From Macrocystis pyrifera (taxonomy: Eukaryota > Sar > Phaeophyceae > Laminariales > Laminariaceae): DNA of 64,000 nt. This document shows, in pieces, positions 1 to 12,325 of the stretch. The position numbers were made by a program, and so were the translations under genes. Position 1 is the first letter of the stretch. Every line of letters starts with the position of its first letter. The notes beneath the pieces are model-generated. The model saw only the letters and a list, made by a program, of their open reading frames with translations, was not told the origin of the DNA and searched no databases. The DNA lies in the NCBI GenBank assembly GCA_031763025.1, contig JASSKH010000030.1, forward strand, positions 310,001 through 374,000, read 5' to 3'.

Positions 1-79
1 TACGCCTCGTCTATACGCCATTTTTACTGAATTTTACAAGTTTCGAGTTTGATCTGGAAACATGTTGCTGTCCCCGCAC

Positions 80-230
80 AGCTGCTGTTTGTAAGGATGT
101 GGGGCCAGGGGGGGAGGGCGGGTACGTACACGGGTCGCAGTGGTATGACCATAGACGCTCGCATCCCTACCATGCCGGGACGGACCGCGTCGGGTTTTCA
201 CCGACCAGGCAGATACTGCTTTCACCAAAA
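80..230 (+). repeat. G-tract / ATGCCGGGACGG dispersed repeat, copy 1
   Basis: A G-rich lead, then CCATAGACGCTCGCATCCCT, ATGCCGGGACGG and GGGTTTTCACCGACCAGGCAG. The same order recurs at 15190-15335 and 51048-51163, with partial copies at 36453-36530, 16855-16905 and 48450-48500. Confidence 0.7.
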
Positions 231-359
231 GCACGAAGCACCGTGGGGCGTTGGGCGAGTCGCATGAAGGGTGAGCTGCATCCTACTATCCGCTTTTGCG
301 GTGGATTTTCTTGCGTATTGATAACAACGTCAACTAAATCAGGGCTTTCCTCGGGACCG

Positions 360-1510
360 AATTTTCGTCTCGGGACGGGATCCCGCCGGATCGAGATATT
401 CCGGGATTCCCCGGGACGGAATAGGAAGGGGTATTTAAAGCACGGCGAGACGGTACAGGATGGGGTTGACTCGTCACGGGATTGAACGGGAATATTTGGA
501 CGGGATTGAGTTTTTTACGGGATTGTTAAGATCAGAGGTCGGGACACTTCGTATCTCTGGACAGGTTTGCCTATTAAGTCGGTACTCGTTGGTAGTCACG
601 TGTGATGCTTGTTTAGAGATAGAAGAAGAGCAGTTTTATACCTTCGTGCACGCGGAGACTGAAACCAAGCTCGTGCCTCTCTGGAAAACCCCTGGTTTTC
701 CACCTAAGATACGCCTTCCAAGTACTACAAATACGATCCCAGTGCCTGAACCCAGGTAATTACCGGGTTTTCAACCTCATGCAAGGCAGTATCATAACAG
801 GATTGCACAGGATGGGATTGAGAAACCACGGGATTTTACGGGACGGGATTTCACGGGACGACAAAAACACGGTACTCCACGGGACAGGATTGAGATATTA
901 CGGGATTTTGCGGGACGGGATTTTACGGGGTGAAAAAAACACTGTTCTCTACGGGGCGGAATCCATGAATGATTTTACACCGTATATACGGCGGTACACA
1001 TCAAGCATGGTGTTTTTTTTATATGTGGAACGAAAACGTTTTTAATCATAGGAAATTAGTATGGAAAACATCCGGAAAATATACCCGGCAGCGCATTTAA
1101 AAATAAATGTCACAGGCAAGGTTCGAAAGTATGACTTACTGCCTTGAGTTGAGCACGTTTAACTCCTGAGCTATACACCAAAAATCCCTGGAAAATCCCG
1201 ATGTATCAGAAAACACGGGATACATCCCGTGGGATCACGAAACCACGGGATGGTTTGGACGGGTTTTGTGACGATTCAAATTTTCTCGGGTTTGCATGGG
1301 ACGGGACACGGATTCCACGGGATTTCCCCAAATTTCACGTGACTAGTTTGCACGGGATCGGGATTTAAAAACAAAGCACGGGACGGGATCGGGATCGGGA
1401 TCGCGAACATCTCCATGGGATCAGTTTAGACGGGAACGGGATTTTCAAAATTCTACGGGATCACGGGAATGTCCCGTGTCCCGTGGAATCCCGTGGGATT
1501 TTCGCAACGA
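360..1510. repeat. CGGGA-rich degenerate repeats
   Basis: Blocks at 360-490, 790-960 and 1190-1510 are built of variants of ACGGGATT and ACGGGACGGG, with TCCCGTGG complements in the last block. They are interrupted by the 528-795 repeat. No gene seen. Confidence 0.6.
528..795. repeat. direct repeat copy, pair with 1695-1950
   Basis: Shares CGGGACACTT-GTATC, GGTACTCGTTG, the GAAACCCCTGG/TTCTCC region and CCCAGGTA-TTACCGG with 1695-1950. The GCAGG...ACTCACG piece resembles the LTR family at 44-48 kb. Its start, TTAAGATCAGAGGTCGGGAC, recurs inverted at 61184-61214. Confidence 0.6.
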
Positions 1511-1694
1511 GAAAAAATGCCGAGGAGAGCCCTGGGTAAATTGATTTATTTCATAGTGTGGCCACTTTCAGAGACAGCAATGGGTTTAGTATGTAACTGC
1601 CTCGTGGGTGCCTTACCATATACCAGGTACACACTACGTAATACGATCATCCCCTTGTGCGGAGTTAAGGTTCTCCCGCACAAAAACTATCTAA

Positions 1695-1950
1695 TGTTAA
1701 GTTTAAGGCCGGGACACTTTGTATCCCTTATTGAGATTGCCTCTTGAGCAGGTACTCGTTGAGACTCACGTATGTATGTTGTTGGCTTAAACATAGAAGA
1801 ATATCAGCTTTATTCCTTTCGCACACGATGAGAGACTGAGGGCAACGCTCGTGCCTCGCTGGGAAACCCCTGGGTTCTCCATCTAAGACACGCCTGAGCC
1901 CAGGTATTTACCGGCCTTTCAGTTTCATTCAAAGCAGCACCATGAGCCGT
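1695..1950. repeat. direct repeat copy, pair with 528-795
   Basis: Second copy about 1.17 kb downstream of the first. It is followed at 1955-2060 by sequence shared with the interior of the TRIM-like element (GATTCATGGAAA, GTCGAAGATGC, CCACTCCCACACCT). Confidence 0.6.
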
Positions 1951-2469
1951 ATATATATGCAGAATTGTGAGAGATTCATGGAAACCCCAATTCTACGAGC
2001 TGGAACATGAGTCGAAGATGCTGCTCCTCGAAACCCACTCCCACACCTTGGAACTAGCCGTAAGGGACAGGAATAGATCGTCAACGAAAGCCATCGTCAT
2101 ACCACCAAAAACACGGAATACGCCATAAACCACCAAAACCCAGACCGAACCTCCGGAAACGTGTCCAGTGCCACAAATAAGTGGCCCGATTACCCCAAAC
2201 TATCTCCGACACTGAGCGGGGGGATCGGCAGGACGAAAATACGCAAAAACCATCCCCAAGCTGGCCCAAGAAAGAAAATCAGGAGCATACGGAGTAGAAA
2301 AATCCCGATCCGAAAACTCGGAAGACGTCAAAAAGTGAAAGATACCCCACCAAATTCCAGGAAAGCGCCAAAAAAATATACCTGGTTGGTAGATATATAT
2401 CGAACTCGACCGCCAGCCTTGGCAACAGCCAAACAAAAAACAAGTAGAGAAAAAAACGGTACCCTGGTT

Positions 2470-3400
2470 GTCTAGCCCACGCAGTGAGAGGCGTGTTTTA
2501 CAGCGTCGTCGCCAACCGACGCTAGCCCAACCTATGTATATACCAAGTAAACAATATAGGGGCGGGGGCCGGGGGGGGGGGTATTCATTTTCCGAATTTG
2601 GGGAGACGAAATACAGCAGTACTACTTTGCAGATATCATATCGTAACATTCACAGAGAAGAGAGTTTCACTACCTGGTCGTATATCATAGCTGGTACGTG
2701 GTGTGTCAACATCAGCGTGAGACTTGTCCTAATTTTTCAGTAATTTACATCTTGATACTTATTTGTCGTAAAAAATACGCTCGGGTCCCTTCGCCGGTTC
2801 CCCCGCTTGGATCCACGTGACCTGGAGTTCCAGCAGGCGGTGGCAGTAGTTGCTCATGGACGTATCGCGTATCATAGTGTCATAGTGAATGCCAGTACCT
2901 GTTGCGCGTAGCAATTTGGAGTAGCACCAACGGTGCTAATTTTACAAAAATCAATCCCCTCATGCTCTTTGATCGTACACTACGCACATGGCTGTCTCCC
3001 TTTCCTCCTTTCCCCCACTTGGACCTGCTTGACGCTATCTACTCTTACAGAATATTCTCCCGCTTGGACCTGCTTGGAGATGTTCATGTGGAGTTTCAAC
3101 AGGCGGCGGTAGCGCTGGAGATAATTTTGGGCTTCATCACTGGAGAGAAATCGCAGCCAGTTATTTATTGATTAGAGAGGGGCAGCTCGAGCAGGGAGGC
3201 ACTGCTCGTGGAACGACGGGCAACAGCCAGACCACCGGAGACAAGGATGCCACGCCACGGGAACGTCCGGAAACCCCTCTCACATGGACCATCGCCGTCC
3301 CTGTAACATCGTCAGGAGCGATCGCATCCAAGATCATGCAGCTGTTGTTGTTGTCGTTCAATCTCACATGAACTCATCGGCATAATCCAGTTCGTGGTCA
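2470..3400. other. no gene recognised
   Basis: The frame at 3168-3371 (GQLEQGGTARGTTGN) is open but unsupported. TTCCAGCAGGCGG-type and CCCGCTTGGA-type phrases repeat at 2799-2840 and 3057-3110. Confidence 0.4.
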
Positions 3401-4270
3401 CAAGACAGGCTCCAACAACATTCCGGAGTGGGGGAGAAATTCAGGGGAGAGCATTAGTGCGAGAGGATGTGCACCGGCCGGAAGTAGGGGTAGACGAGGT
3501 GGGTTTAGCGGGTCAGGGGAGGCGGCGCTAGCAAAACGAATCGGGAGTGAGCGTCCCCCGGCGAGGGGGCAGCGGACACCACCTCCAACCGCTGGCCGAA
3601 CGGAAGCCGATAGGGGAGAGAGAGAGCGGATCCCGCAGGGAGGAAGTTGAGGAGGGGAAAAAAAAGCACGGCAAGTGGCGCAGTGAACCTCGGCGGGCCG
3701 CGAACCGGCGGATTGGGAAGGCATAGGAAGGGTTGGGAGGAGTAGGGAGTGCGGAGAGCCGGAGTATGCGGCGGGAGAGAAGTCACAAGGAACGGCGGCG
3801 GACCTGCGATACCGACCGGTGCGGAATCGGCTGGAGGGTCTCCCAGGGCATCGGGGGGGGGGAGGGGAGGGGGTTGTTGGCGCGACGTACTCCGGTGCTT
3901 TCCTTGGCGACACGCGGGTCGACGTCACCTGCGGGGTTTGCGCCGTGACGCTTCAACGAAGGCACCGGGCAGTGTACGTTAGCCATGTGGAAACGGATGC
4001 CACGTGGTACGCGCATGTTTTGTGGCGGAGGCCTTTGCGAGCAGCCCAGCACCAGCGCCACTCCGTCGCCCAACAGCCCGTTGCGGAGACACACAAGACG
4101 GGACACATTAAAGGCGGCGGTTCAAGTGGGCCCGGGCCTTCGCAGTCGGGCTCCGGGTGGGAGGGGGGCGTCACGGGCTAACGGGCAACACGGACTTGTG
4201 CAGACGGTAGATTTCGAACGGATGGGACCAGTATAGCCTGGGAGTGGTGTCAATACTTCGATGTCGTTTC
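3400..4270. other. GC-rich region without a recognised gene
   Basis: Several overlapping frames are open on both strands because of composition. It directly precedes the RT relic and may be its 5' part. Confidence 0.35.
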
Positions 4271-4947
4271 ACTGGAGCATCTGCAGCAAGTAAAAAAGGT
4301 TCGTGACCAAGAAGAAAAGACAGTCGCAGCTGACTGGTGCGTACGCGCATCTGAGCGTTCTTGTGCTACTACAGTCATGATCAAGTCACTCCTTGGGAAA
4401 GCACCGACCGAACCAGGACTTGGCGACACCGATATCGGTCCTGCGGGCGATCAAGATATGGTGCCTTATTCTGCAGGCCCCGTGCACTCGCCGGATAGCC
4501 GCCTCAAGAGGCGACATAGGTTCATGTTAGTCCGAGAGCGGCGACATAGTCCTCCTGCTCCAGGCACTGAGTGGGTAACTCCAGGCCAGGGGACAGAAGG
4601 ACGAGAAATGCCGCCCAAGAAGCGCCTCCCAATTAGCGCTTCCCAAGGAGCTTCGGAGGAGGCTAGGCATGATTGTGCGTTGTCAGCGTGTCACTACGCC
4701 GTAGGCGTTAAAGTTACATCACGCACTCTTCTGGTGGAGCAGTGCTCGGCCGGAAACGGGGAGACATAGTCCACGCTGTTGGTCAAATTTCCGCTTTAAG
4801 TCACCCCGCCGTGTCCACGGCGGCGGCGGCGGCGGCGGTGCCGGCAGCGATGCTGGCGAGAGTGCAACCGAGGCCGAAGAAGGAAATGCTTCCAAGTTTG
4901 CTCCTTGACATTATATTTTCCTTGCAGCGCTCTATCGGGCCCTGGCA

Positions 4948-5975
4948 ATGACTGCCAATGTTTCGCGCGCCCCCAGTCCATCATCCACACCATCATCGAG
5001 CTGCCAGAGTTTGGCAGGGATGACAGCCTTCTGGCGGAGAACGTTCAAAAATCCTGACGCGTTCCCGTCTACTCTCGCCGCGCTAGGAAAAAGGTGTCGG
5101 TCGGTCTGCTTCGGTTGGTGGCTCATTACCCCAGGGGTAGTACGGCATGTGGAGACCGCGGCTGGACGAGGTCAACCACGAAAGGCGGTACTTTGGGAGC
5201 GCTGTGTCCGGAGGAGTCGAGCACGTGGGATCGAGGGCACTCGCGCTGCACGTGACTGTGACAACTCGCTTAATCTCGCTGATCCCGCTCCAACTCGTTC
5301 AACACGGTCAACAGCACGGCTGTGCTTTCTGCAGTGGCCACCTGCGTGCCGGCGCTCACGAGAGCTTGAGGTGCCTTCTCGCGGATGGACTTGCTCCAGC
5401 GGAGTGAAGCAAGGGAACCTTATGGGATCGGCGATTTTCTGTTCATCGTTGCGGCCGGGGCTGGAGCGTTTCTGTGCGGAGTTCGAGGAGGAAGGAGTGA
5501 AAACCTTCGCCTGCATGAACGGTATCACTCTCGGCCTCATGAGGGTCACGGAAAACGCGGAGATAACCATATATTTCCTTTGGGAAGACGTAGACGGTAT
5601 CGACATCGTTGACAATACCGCCAAGCCCTCGGCGCTACCTCTGAACTAGTACGTCGGCGACGGAAGATAGTTCGTACCAAGTAAGTGTTGACGTCCGAAC
5701 CGCGGAAGAGGGAGGGGTTGGCGGAGGTGTGCGGTGGGAGTTGTGATAAACGGACCCGCGGATTGCCCCAGGCGTTGACAGGGTGGCATGCCAGACAAGC
5801 AAGCGGCCGCCTCCATTCCCACCGAATCCATCGGACGGAGACCAGCTGCCTCGACCGAGTCATGGACACGGCGCGTGTCCCTCGCAACGTGTAGAAGGAC
5901 GGCGACAACGGGGTGCAGTGGGCGTACGAAGACATCCTTGAGCTACCGGTGAGCGGCGGAGGCGAAATGGAGTGA
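4948..5975 (+). pseudogene. non-LTR type reverse transcriptase relic
   Basis: Frame 4948-5649 ends with SGVKQGNLMGSAIFCSSL, the RT palm motif around G-x-x-Q-G-x-P-x-G in LINE-type enzymes, followed by FACMNGITLGLM where Y-x-D-D is expected. The catalytic aspartates are therefore replaced. Farther on, other frames carry GMPDKQAA, DRVMDTARVPRN and DNGVQWAYEDILELP, which look like the post-RT region of the same protein broken by shifts. The start near 4948 is not meaningful. This is dead mobile DNA; subfamily is not assigned. Confidence 0.6.
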
Positions 5976-5989
5976 AAAAGGAATAGTTA

Positions 5990-6161
5990 GAGCTCTTGAC
6001 GGGTCATGACCTCAACTCACGGGTTGGGTCAGGATCACAGGTCGGGTTGGGTCGGGTCGGGTCAGGTGTGGAGGTTTTCAAAGTATCAAGGGTTGGGTCC
6101 GGTCGCCCTTACCCGACCCAACTCGACCCGCGGGGTTTGACCAGAGCCGTGAACAACCCTG
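5990..6161. repeat. GGGTCGGGTC foldback element, copy 1
   Basis: A left arm of GGGTTGGGTC/GGTCGGGTC units faces a right arm of CCGACCC units. The ends resemble CAGGGTTGTTCACGG in inverted orientation. Confidence 0.65.
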
Positions 6162-6169
6162 ACATCGAG

Positions 6170-7700
6170 TGAAGGAGCCCTGATCGCCTCTTCGATCACC
6201 CAGGTTGCCATCTCGCGCGGTGTTGTGTCCCGCTTCAAAATCCATCTGCGAGATCACCAGGAGGCTGGAAGGAAAAGAAGGGAGGGGGGGGGGGGTGTGA
6301 CCGACCCACTCCTATGATGGCGTACGGATGGAACTGGATTCGGCTTAGGATGCTAAAACTAGAGGACACACATGACATCGTGTAGTGAGAGAAGGTATTG
6401 TGTGAGCAAGAGAAGAGAGCAATGAGTAAAACAGGTCGATGTTACGCTGAAAGTAGGTAGCTAAATGAGCTAAGGTAAGTACAATACGATCGCTTGTCTG
6501 CCTTCCCTAGGGTTGATCCGTTCTTGCTGTACAGATCAGAACAATAGACAGTTCTTCTATCGTACATTCTAACAGTTTGTGGGTGATCGATGTTGCAATT
6601 TATGTTGCTTGCTAGGCCTCGTATTGTCCGATGACACAATGGCACTATAAAATCAGATACTACGCCAACCAGCATACCTACTCGTGGTCTTTTCGCTTTA
6701 ACATGTTGTGGCCAGGTCTCACTCCATTGTCATCGTGCTCTGCTGAAAATGAAGGGGGTTGACCGAATCTTTCACAACATATTTCGCAAGTTTGGACCTA
6801 TATAGTTTGTAAGGGACTAGGGTATTCGGTCTACTTGGGAGGACCGAATTACGCGCTGAACTACTACTGTGCCTTGTCGGAAGGCATACCTGGTATGAAA
6901 TAATACCGCTAAATTTGTCGGAAGACCAACGAGACAATACAGCAAGCATCAAACAAGAAGAGAAAGCACAGCAGCTATAAACTGAAGACACGCGCAGGCA
7001 GTCGTGTGTTTCTCTGTTGGCCCCTGTGCCATTGTTAACCCGGCTAGAAGAGCTGCGGCTACTTTCCGGGAGTAAAAATACTTGTAGGTACAATGGAACG
7101 ATGTTTTCTGTGGAGTCAGTAACAACACGATGATTGACTCAGGAAGCTTTTTCACTCAAGCTTTCTCATTCTCTCGCCCGTTACAACAATTATCAGTATA
7201 GTAATCCTGATTCCGAGGAGTATTCTGCGAGAGGCTAACAATTAGCAATCTTCTTGTGACTCTCTTTCCAAGGCACGGAATGCGAACGCTGACAAAACAA
7301 TATATATAACGAACACCACTACCTGGTGTCACCCTGCCTACAGACTTCACAGTGCCTCTTCGTCTCCGATCTGCTGTAGGAAGCTTTGTTCCGAGTACTC
7401 ACTCGCTCATGGTGTGGCGTCGAACCACTATTTTAGTTATACTGCAGCGCTGTGCCTGCACATATGTCATGATCGTATCGTCATTGTACCTACTTGCCAG
7501 GTACCAGTATTAGTTTCCACTTTTTTTCCCAGATATGGCAGTATTACCACCGTACTGCTTGTAGTATTACCAGGTACGGGTATTGTGTATTGTGGTACTG
7601 GATACGTACCGTTTCAAATCGTTTGTCCGAACAATCTGAAACCGTCAAGTAACAACTAAACCATGAATTGCTCATAATAATATCGAACTCCACTTCGACC
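6170..7700. other. no gene or repeat recognised
   Basis: AT-rich sequence with a G run at 6286. Short ACCAGGTA motifs occur near 7496 and 7578. I see nothing else to support. Confidence 0.4.
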
Positions 7701-7852
7701 TTCAGCCATTGTGTTTTTATTACTCTGTAGAAAGAGTATCAACAAGCAGTGCTCGCACGGGTGACGTCGAGTCGGGGTCTCGTTTCGCAACCTGCTTGAC
7801 GTGCTCGCATACCGTACCTGTGATATATACGACGTACAATATATATACGCGA

Positions 7853-8246
7853 ATGGGCGAAAAAATGGTGACTGCAATCAGAGATGATGCCGCCAGGCGG
7901 GAGGAATGGGCGGGTCCTGTGCGGTGCGCATTTAAGATTGTCAAGCTGGCGACGGGAACGTTCGAGGCAGAACAAGTGCTCCGACTTCATGAGCACCATT
8001 ATCATGAACCGTGGCCTTCTTGGATGCTATCGAAATCTTCATTGTCATCATCACCAAAAATGGCGGCAACGACTGCAGCAGCATGCGGGAACAGCGGTGT
8101 TAGCAGGAGGGCGAGGCCTCACAATAATAAGCAGTCGACAAAGGCTTCCATTCGCAATCGACCGGGAGGTAGCGATATTGTTGTCCACGTGAGCGTGTGT
8201 GAGAGAGCTGCATCATCATCAAGGGAGGGTGGGCCGGTGACGCAAG

Positions 8247-8277
<31 letters not shown>

Positions 8278-8290
8278 TAGCGTACGATAA
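7853..8290 (+). CDS. hypothetical ORF, 145 aa
   Basis: The ATG at 7853 lies about 30 bp after an AT-rich run (GATATATACGACGTACAATA). It encodes MGEKMVTAIRDDAARREEW and ends in a run of ten serines read from an AGC microsatellite (8252-8278). No domain recognised; it could be chance. Confidence 0.2.
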
Positions 8291-8688
8291 TAATAGTACA
8301 TTAACTTTTTGCTCGTAAATATCAACGGTACTCCTTCGTGCTGTACGACTACATTATGATGTCATACAAAAGGCGCATACAAATAATACAAATCATGCAG
8401 CCATGGAATTGTAGTACTGTAAGCGGGCCCGGAACAGGATGCCATAAATGAGTACACGGGGAGAACGAAAAGGCGAAGTGAGCGAGGTGGGTGCAACGGA
8501 GCGACGCCACAGCTGAAACTACTACAGTAAATACGCTACTGCTGTATACATATACGTGTTTGAACTACGGTACAGTACGTATAGCAATAAGCAAGCCACG
8601 TATGTCTGGAAAGATTTGGATATACGCTATACCCGTAGCCTACGAGTCACTTTCATAATAAAATTAGTTGCGTCAGAATTTTCTGCAG

Positions 8689-8785
8689 CACCAGCGTTGG
8701 AGATGTCCCCGTCCCTGCCGCGAAGGCCGACCCTGGCGATCGGTTCGGTGGGAGAAAGCCGCGGCTTCGCGACACCTCCTATTAA
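8689..8785 (+). CDS. possible terminal exon
   Basis: A strong acceptor TTTTCTGCAG| at 8688 is followed by two plausible frames. One gives TSVGDVPVPAAKADPGDRFG to RKPRLRDTSY and stops at 8783-8785. The other, PALEMSPSLPRRP, stays open to 8960. Upstream exons were not identified. Confidence 0.3.
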
Positions 8786-9091
8786 TAGGAGCAATACCAC
8801 GGCAGGAAGGAGTGGCGTTTTTTTTCTGGGATTTTCTCACGTCAGGAGGAGCTCGATGTCTCTCCCGAAACGTGACTTCGAAGAACTTTGTTCGCGTAAC
8901 CCGACCAGCATTTTTCTATGCGCTATGAAAAAGGTACTTGAAGTCCTGAAGCAAATATAAGAGTAAAAGTATCATCTGGTAAAAAAAACGGTAGAAATGG
9001 ATCACTCGAGGGGCATCAACCGATCAGAAAATGTTGCTTCAGAAGGCAAAAAGGGCAGCAATCCCTACCGAGGGATGAGTCAGACACGCTA

Positions 9092-9196
9092 TTACGGGGG
9101 ACCTTAGTAAATAGGACCAAATATTGTTGGTAAAAATAGGGAAATATAATGGTTTTTGTCTGTACCGTAGGTCCTATTTACTATGATCCCCCGTAA
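9092..9196 (+). mobile_element. 105-bp TA-target MITE, copy 1
   Basis: Terminal inverted repeats TTACGGGGGACC-TAGTAA and its complement flank an A/T-rich core with AGGACCAAATATTG and AGGTTTTTGT-like sequence. The flanks are TA on both sides, the target site of Tc1/mariner-type elements. There is no coding capacity. Confidence 0.9.
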
Positions 9197-9299
9197 TAGG
9201 AGTAGACAGACATCGACAGCTGCGGTAGTCCCGCCGACCAGGGAGAATCATCCAAAATCACCAAGGAGTCGAGTGTGCTCGGTGGACACCTCCCCGTTC

Positions 9300-9695
9300 C
9301 AACCGTTACCGCAGTCTGCAGGAAATTCCTGAAAGGTAGAGGTTGGTTTGATTACGCGACTGTCTGTGTTCCTGGAGATCGGCGTTGTTGGTTGTTATTG
9401 CAAGCAGTCTCCAGAAAATGTTACTATTAAATAGGTATGAATGAAAGTTGGCTGGCGTCGCGATTAAAGCAAAAACGTTAAGTTGCGCGGTGCTGGTTGC
9501 TGTTGCAGGTCTTGTCCAGAAGACATTACGAAGGCTGACAGATACACCGGCACACGGCTGTTCACGGTGAAGCAAGCGTTACGTGCGCGGTGTTGCTTGT
9601 CGCTGCACGAGCAGTCTGCAGAAAATATTATTAGGTATTTGCGAAGGTTGGCTGGCAAACGTGACTGTTTGCCACGAAGCAAGCATTGCAAGAAG
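9300..9695 (+). repeat. four ~93-105-bp tandem repeat units
   Basis: The landmark CAGTCT(G/C)CAG-AAA recurs at 9312, 9405, about 9507 and 9612, with GGTTGG(C)TGGC and GAAGCAAGC-like phrases between. Confidence 0.65.
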
Positions 9696-10869
9696 TAACT
9701 CGAGTAAACGTCTAGTCTTCGCGCGCAACCTTTGTTGGAGACAGACCGTATAAACACTAAGCTACAAAAGAAGTCATCTGCCACCCGCTTGAAAATGTTG
9801 CCAGATACCTTTGCTCCACCCTGTGCAAACTTGTCGCACCAAAGACAGTGCCCCACGTGTGTTATATCAGAGTGCGGGCTCGAAGCGTGATGCTGCAGCC
9901 GCTGCCGCTGTTGCCATTAGAGAGAGCATTCGCTCTACCCTTCTTCTGGAGATGCGAATCGCATGTCAACCCCTTCGGGGCCCCGAGATATCGACCAGAC
10001 CAATGCCAATTTTGGTGTTGTCTACCGTCGACGAGCGGCGTGAGGGCCCACCACAGCAGTATGGATTGGGCGATACTATGTTGCGCCCGTACCACACGCC
10101 TCCTTGCACTATAATTCGAACACCAATTTGTTTATCATCCCCCAATCACGCGGTGCCCGTTGCTGCCATCGCCACTTTTTATCGTCTATTTTCCCCTCTG
10201 AAGTCCCTCGAAGGTTGAGCAAATCCTCTACATGGCGCGTTGGCGTCCTAAACAACCCGAGACCTTGTCTCCGATAAATCGACCAGGTGCGCCTGACACT
10301 ACTTGCGGCCACGGCGAGCAACAAAGTTGATCGATGGGCGGGCCGATCTCCGGCTACATCTTCCAGCCTGGACTCGTGGCGCTCGGTCATCAACCCGGAA
10401 ACGGGCGGCTGTCACCGCCGACCAAGGCGATGGGGGGGAGGACGGGGATCGAACAGCAGCGCGCGTCGTGAAACATTTCTTAGTACACCCTACGGTAGTG
10501 CGGCTAGAAGTGTGCAGGAACCGCCTCTCGCAAAACACGCGAACGGACCAGGGCCAGGGCCACTACTCTGCGTGGGACCAAGCTCTAGGGTTCGGTACGA
10601 GCCGTGCGTGCCAACTGCAGCCAAAGAACAACACCGTGCCGGTAGCATAAGTAGCAGCTCGGCAAGGGGAGTCGAGTGGAAAATTCGTGCGCTGCTGGGA
10701 GCCCCATTCCTCTATCGATAATACCGCGATAAGTCATGGCGTAAGTGGAAGCCTTGCGGCTGGTATTTGTGGCGCACCGGCGGCTGCAGTCTTGGGCCCC
10801 ACGCCCCCGGATGGTCACGTGACGGCCATCGCTGATCAAGAGTGCGGAGCCTCGCCTCGACGTCCAAGC

Positions 10870-11823
10870 ATGCCGAAGACGGGGGCTTTGGCTCCTGCCA
10901 CGCCGGTGAGGCTAGCGATGGTGTTTGACGAGGCGAGCTCCTGCTGCCGCAAGAGGGGAAGGGGTCACCCGCACAACCGAAACACCACCGCCACCGCCAC
11001 CAGCAACACTAGCACAGCCAAAACCAATACCACCAACACCACCATCACCACTACCGGTGACGCAAAGCCAAAATACTTTTCAACGACCACCGCCGACCAC
11101 CACCACTACCCCCAAAACCACCATAACCACAATAATCCACAAACGAAAGGATGTGGAGATGTCTGGATTCCGCAGCAGTATTTCCCAGGAAGACTTCTGG
11201 CGTCCCCGAGGGGACGGAAGGCAATGGACCAGACAGACTGGACTCCTGCCGCAGCGGTTGAGTTGACCCCGAACTATCATCCTGTTCGGCAGACAACCCC
11301 AGGGAAGGACTACCGCTTAGTTCGGCGGACAGACCCACGGAGGAAGCGGAACGCAACCCGCTGCACAAACGGTTCGGATTTTTCTCCGGAAGAGCACGGG
11401 GCTCGTTCTCGCACTACTCCTACCCAATCTTGTGTTCCATCGCCCCGGCGATCGATCGAATCAGGCGCGCTGTTTTCCCAAGGTTTGTCAGTACAAGCAC
11501 CGCTTCGGTGCGGTGGCGGCGACGGCGGCGGCGGAAGCTACGTCAGATATTCTCCGCCCGTGCAGCATGGGCTCGAGGCCAGCAGCGGTCCAAGCATCGT
11601 GTCTCCGCCTTCACCTTCGCCCTTTCTTGCTCATCTGCTCGAAGACGCGGCGACGATTAGCGGAGGGGATGACCGTATTTTGAACTTGCACCGGGGAGAT
11701 ATGCAGGAGTTGTTGGAAGATGCGAAGGGGTTCATAGGGCTGACCGGGACAGGGGTCGTCGCCGAGGTGGAAGCAGGCCGGCATGAACTACGACCTGACA
11801 ATCAAAACCAGCGTCCCCGCGAG
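10870..11823 (+). CDS. hypothetical protein, exon (open frame about 10687-11907)
   Basis: This is the longest open stretch in the window outside repeats. The frame is open from about 10687; the first ATG in it is 10870 (MPKTGALAPATPV), but the exon may begin earlier at an unseen acceptor. It encodes a Thr/Asn/His-rich low-complexity stretch (about 11000-11130) and then ordinary-looking sequence such as HLLEDAATISGGDDRILNLH and QELLEDAKGFIGLTG. A donor GAG|GTATCC ends the exon at 11823 in phase 0 and fits the acceptor at 12325. No family recognised. Confidence 0.5.
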
Positions 11824-12325
11824 GTATCCTATCATATTATCGTCGGTATATATCCTGTCCTCACACCACATCCTTCTTTTCAGCACGTACAGTCTGTGAC
11901 CACATAATTCGGGTCTCTCTGCGACGAAGAACAAGGACGGCAACTCGATGTACTGATGTCGTTGGGTAGACCAAACGGTGAGATGTGAAAAAAACACACA
12001 CGCATCGCTCAACACCCTGCTACCAGCACATATTCAGCATGGCAAACGCGATCAGAATCGTCGCCGAGAATAGATCATCGACTACGGCGCCAACACTCGA
12101 CCCCCGCAGGTGCTATTGATAGCACGTCCAGCTGCGTGTCTAACCGCCAGAAGATCCCTGTTCAAATGATTCGCCCCCCCCCCCCCCGGCGCCCCCCCCG
12201 CTCGCCCTTTCATCCCCCATCCCATTGCACGACTCCCTGAAACTGCCTTGCCCGTATTTCTGCATCTAAGGCTCTCAAAATTCCGCCATGGAACTTCTCC
12301 ACCCGTATTTTATCTGTCAATTCAG

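Noticed and set aside
34-485. Short overlapping ORFs at the window start
   Set aside because: They fall in the dispersed ATGCCGGGACGG repeat that recurs at 15.2 and 51.1 kb.
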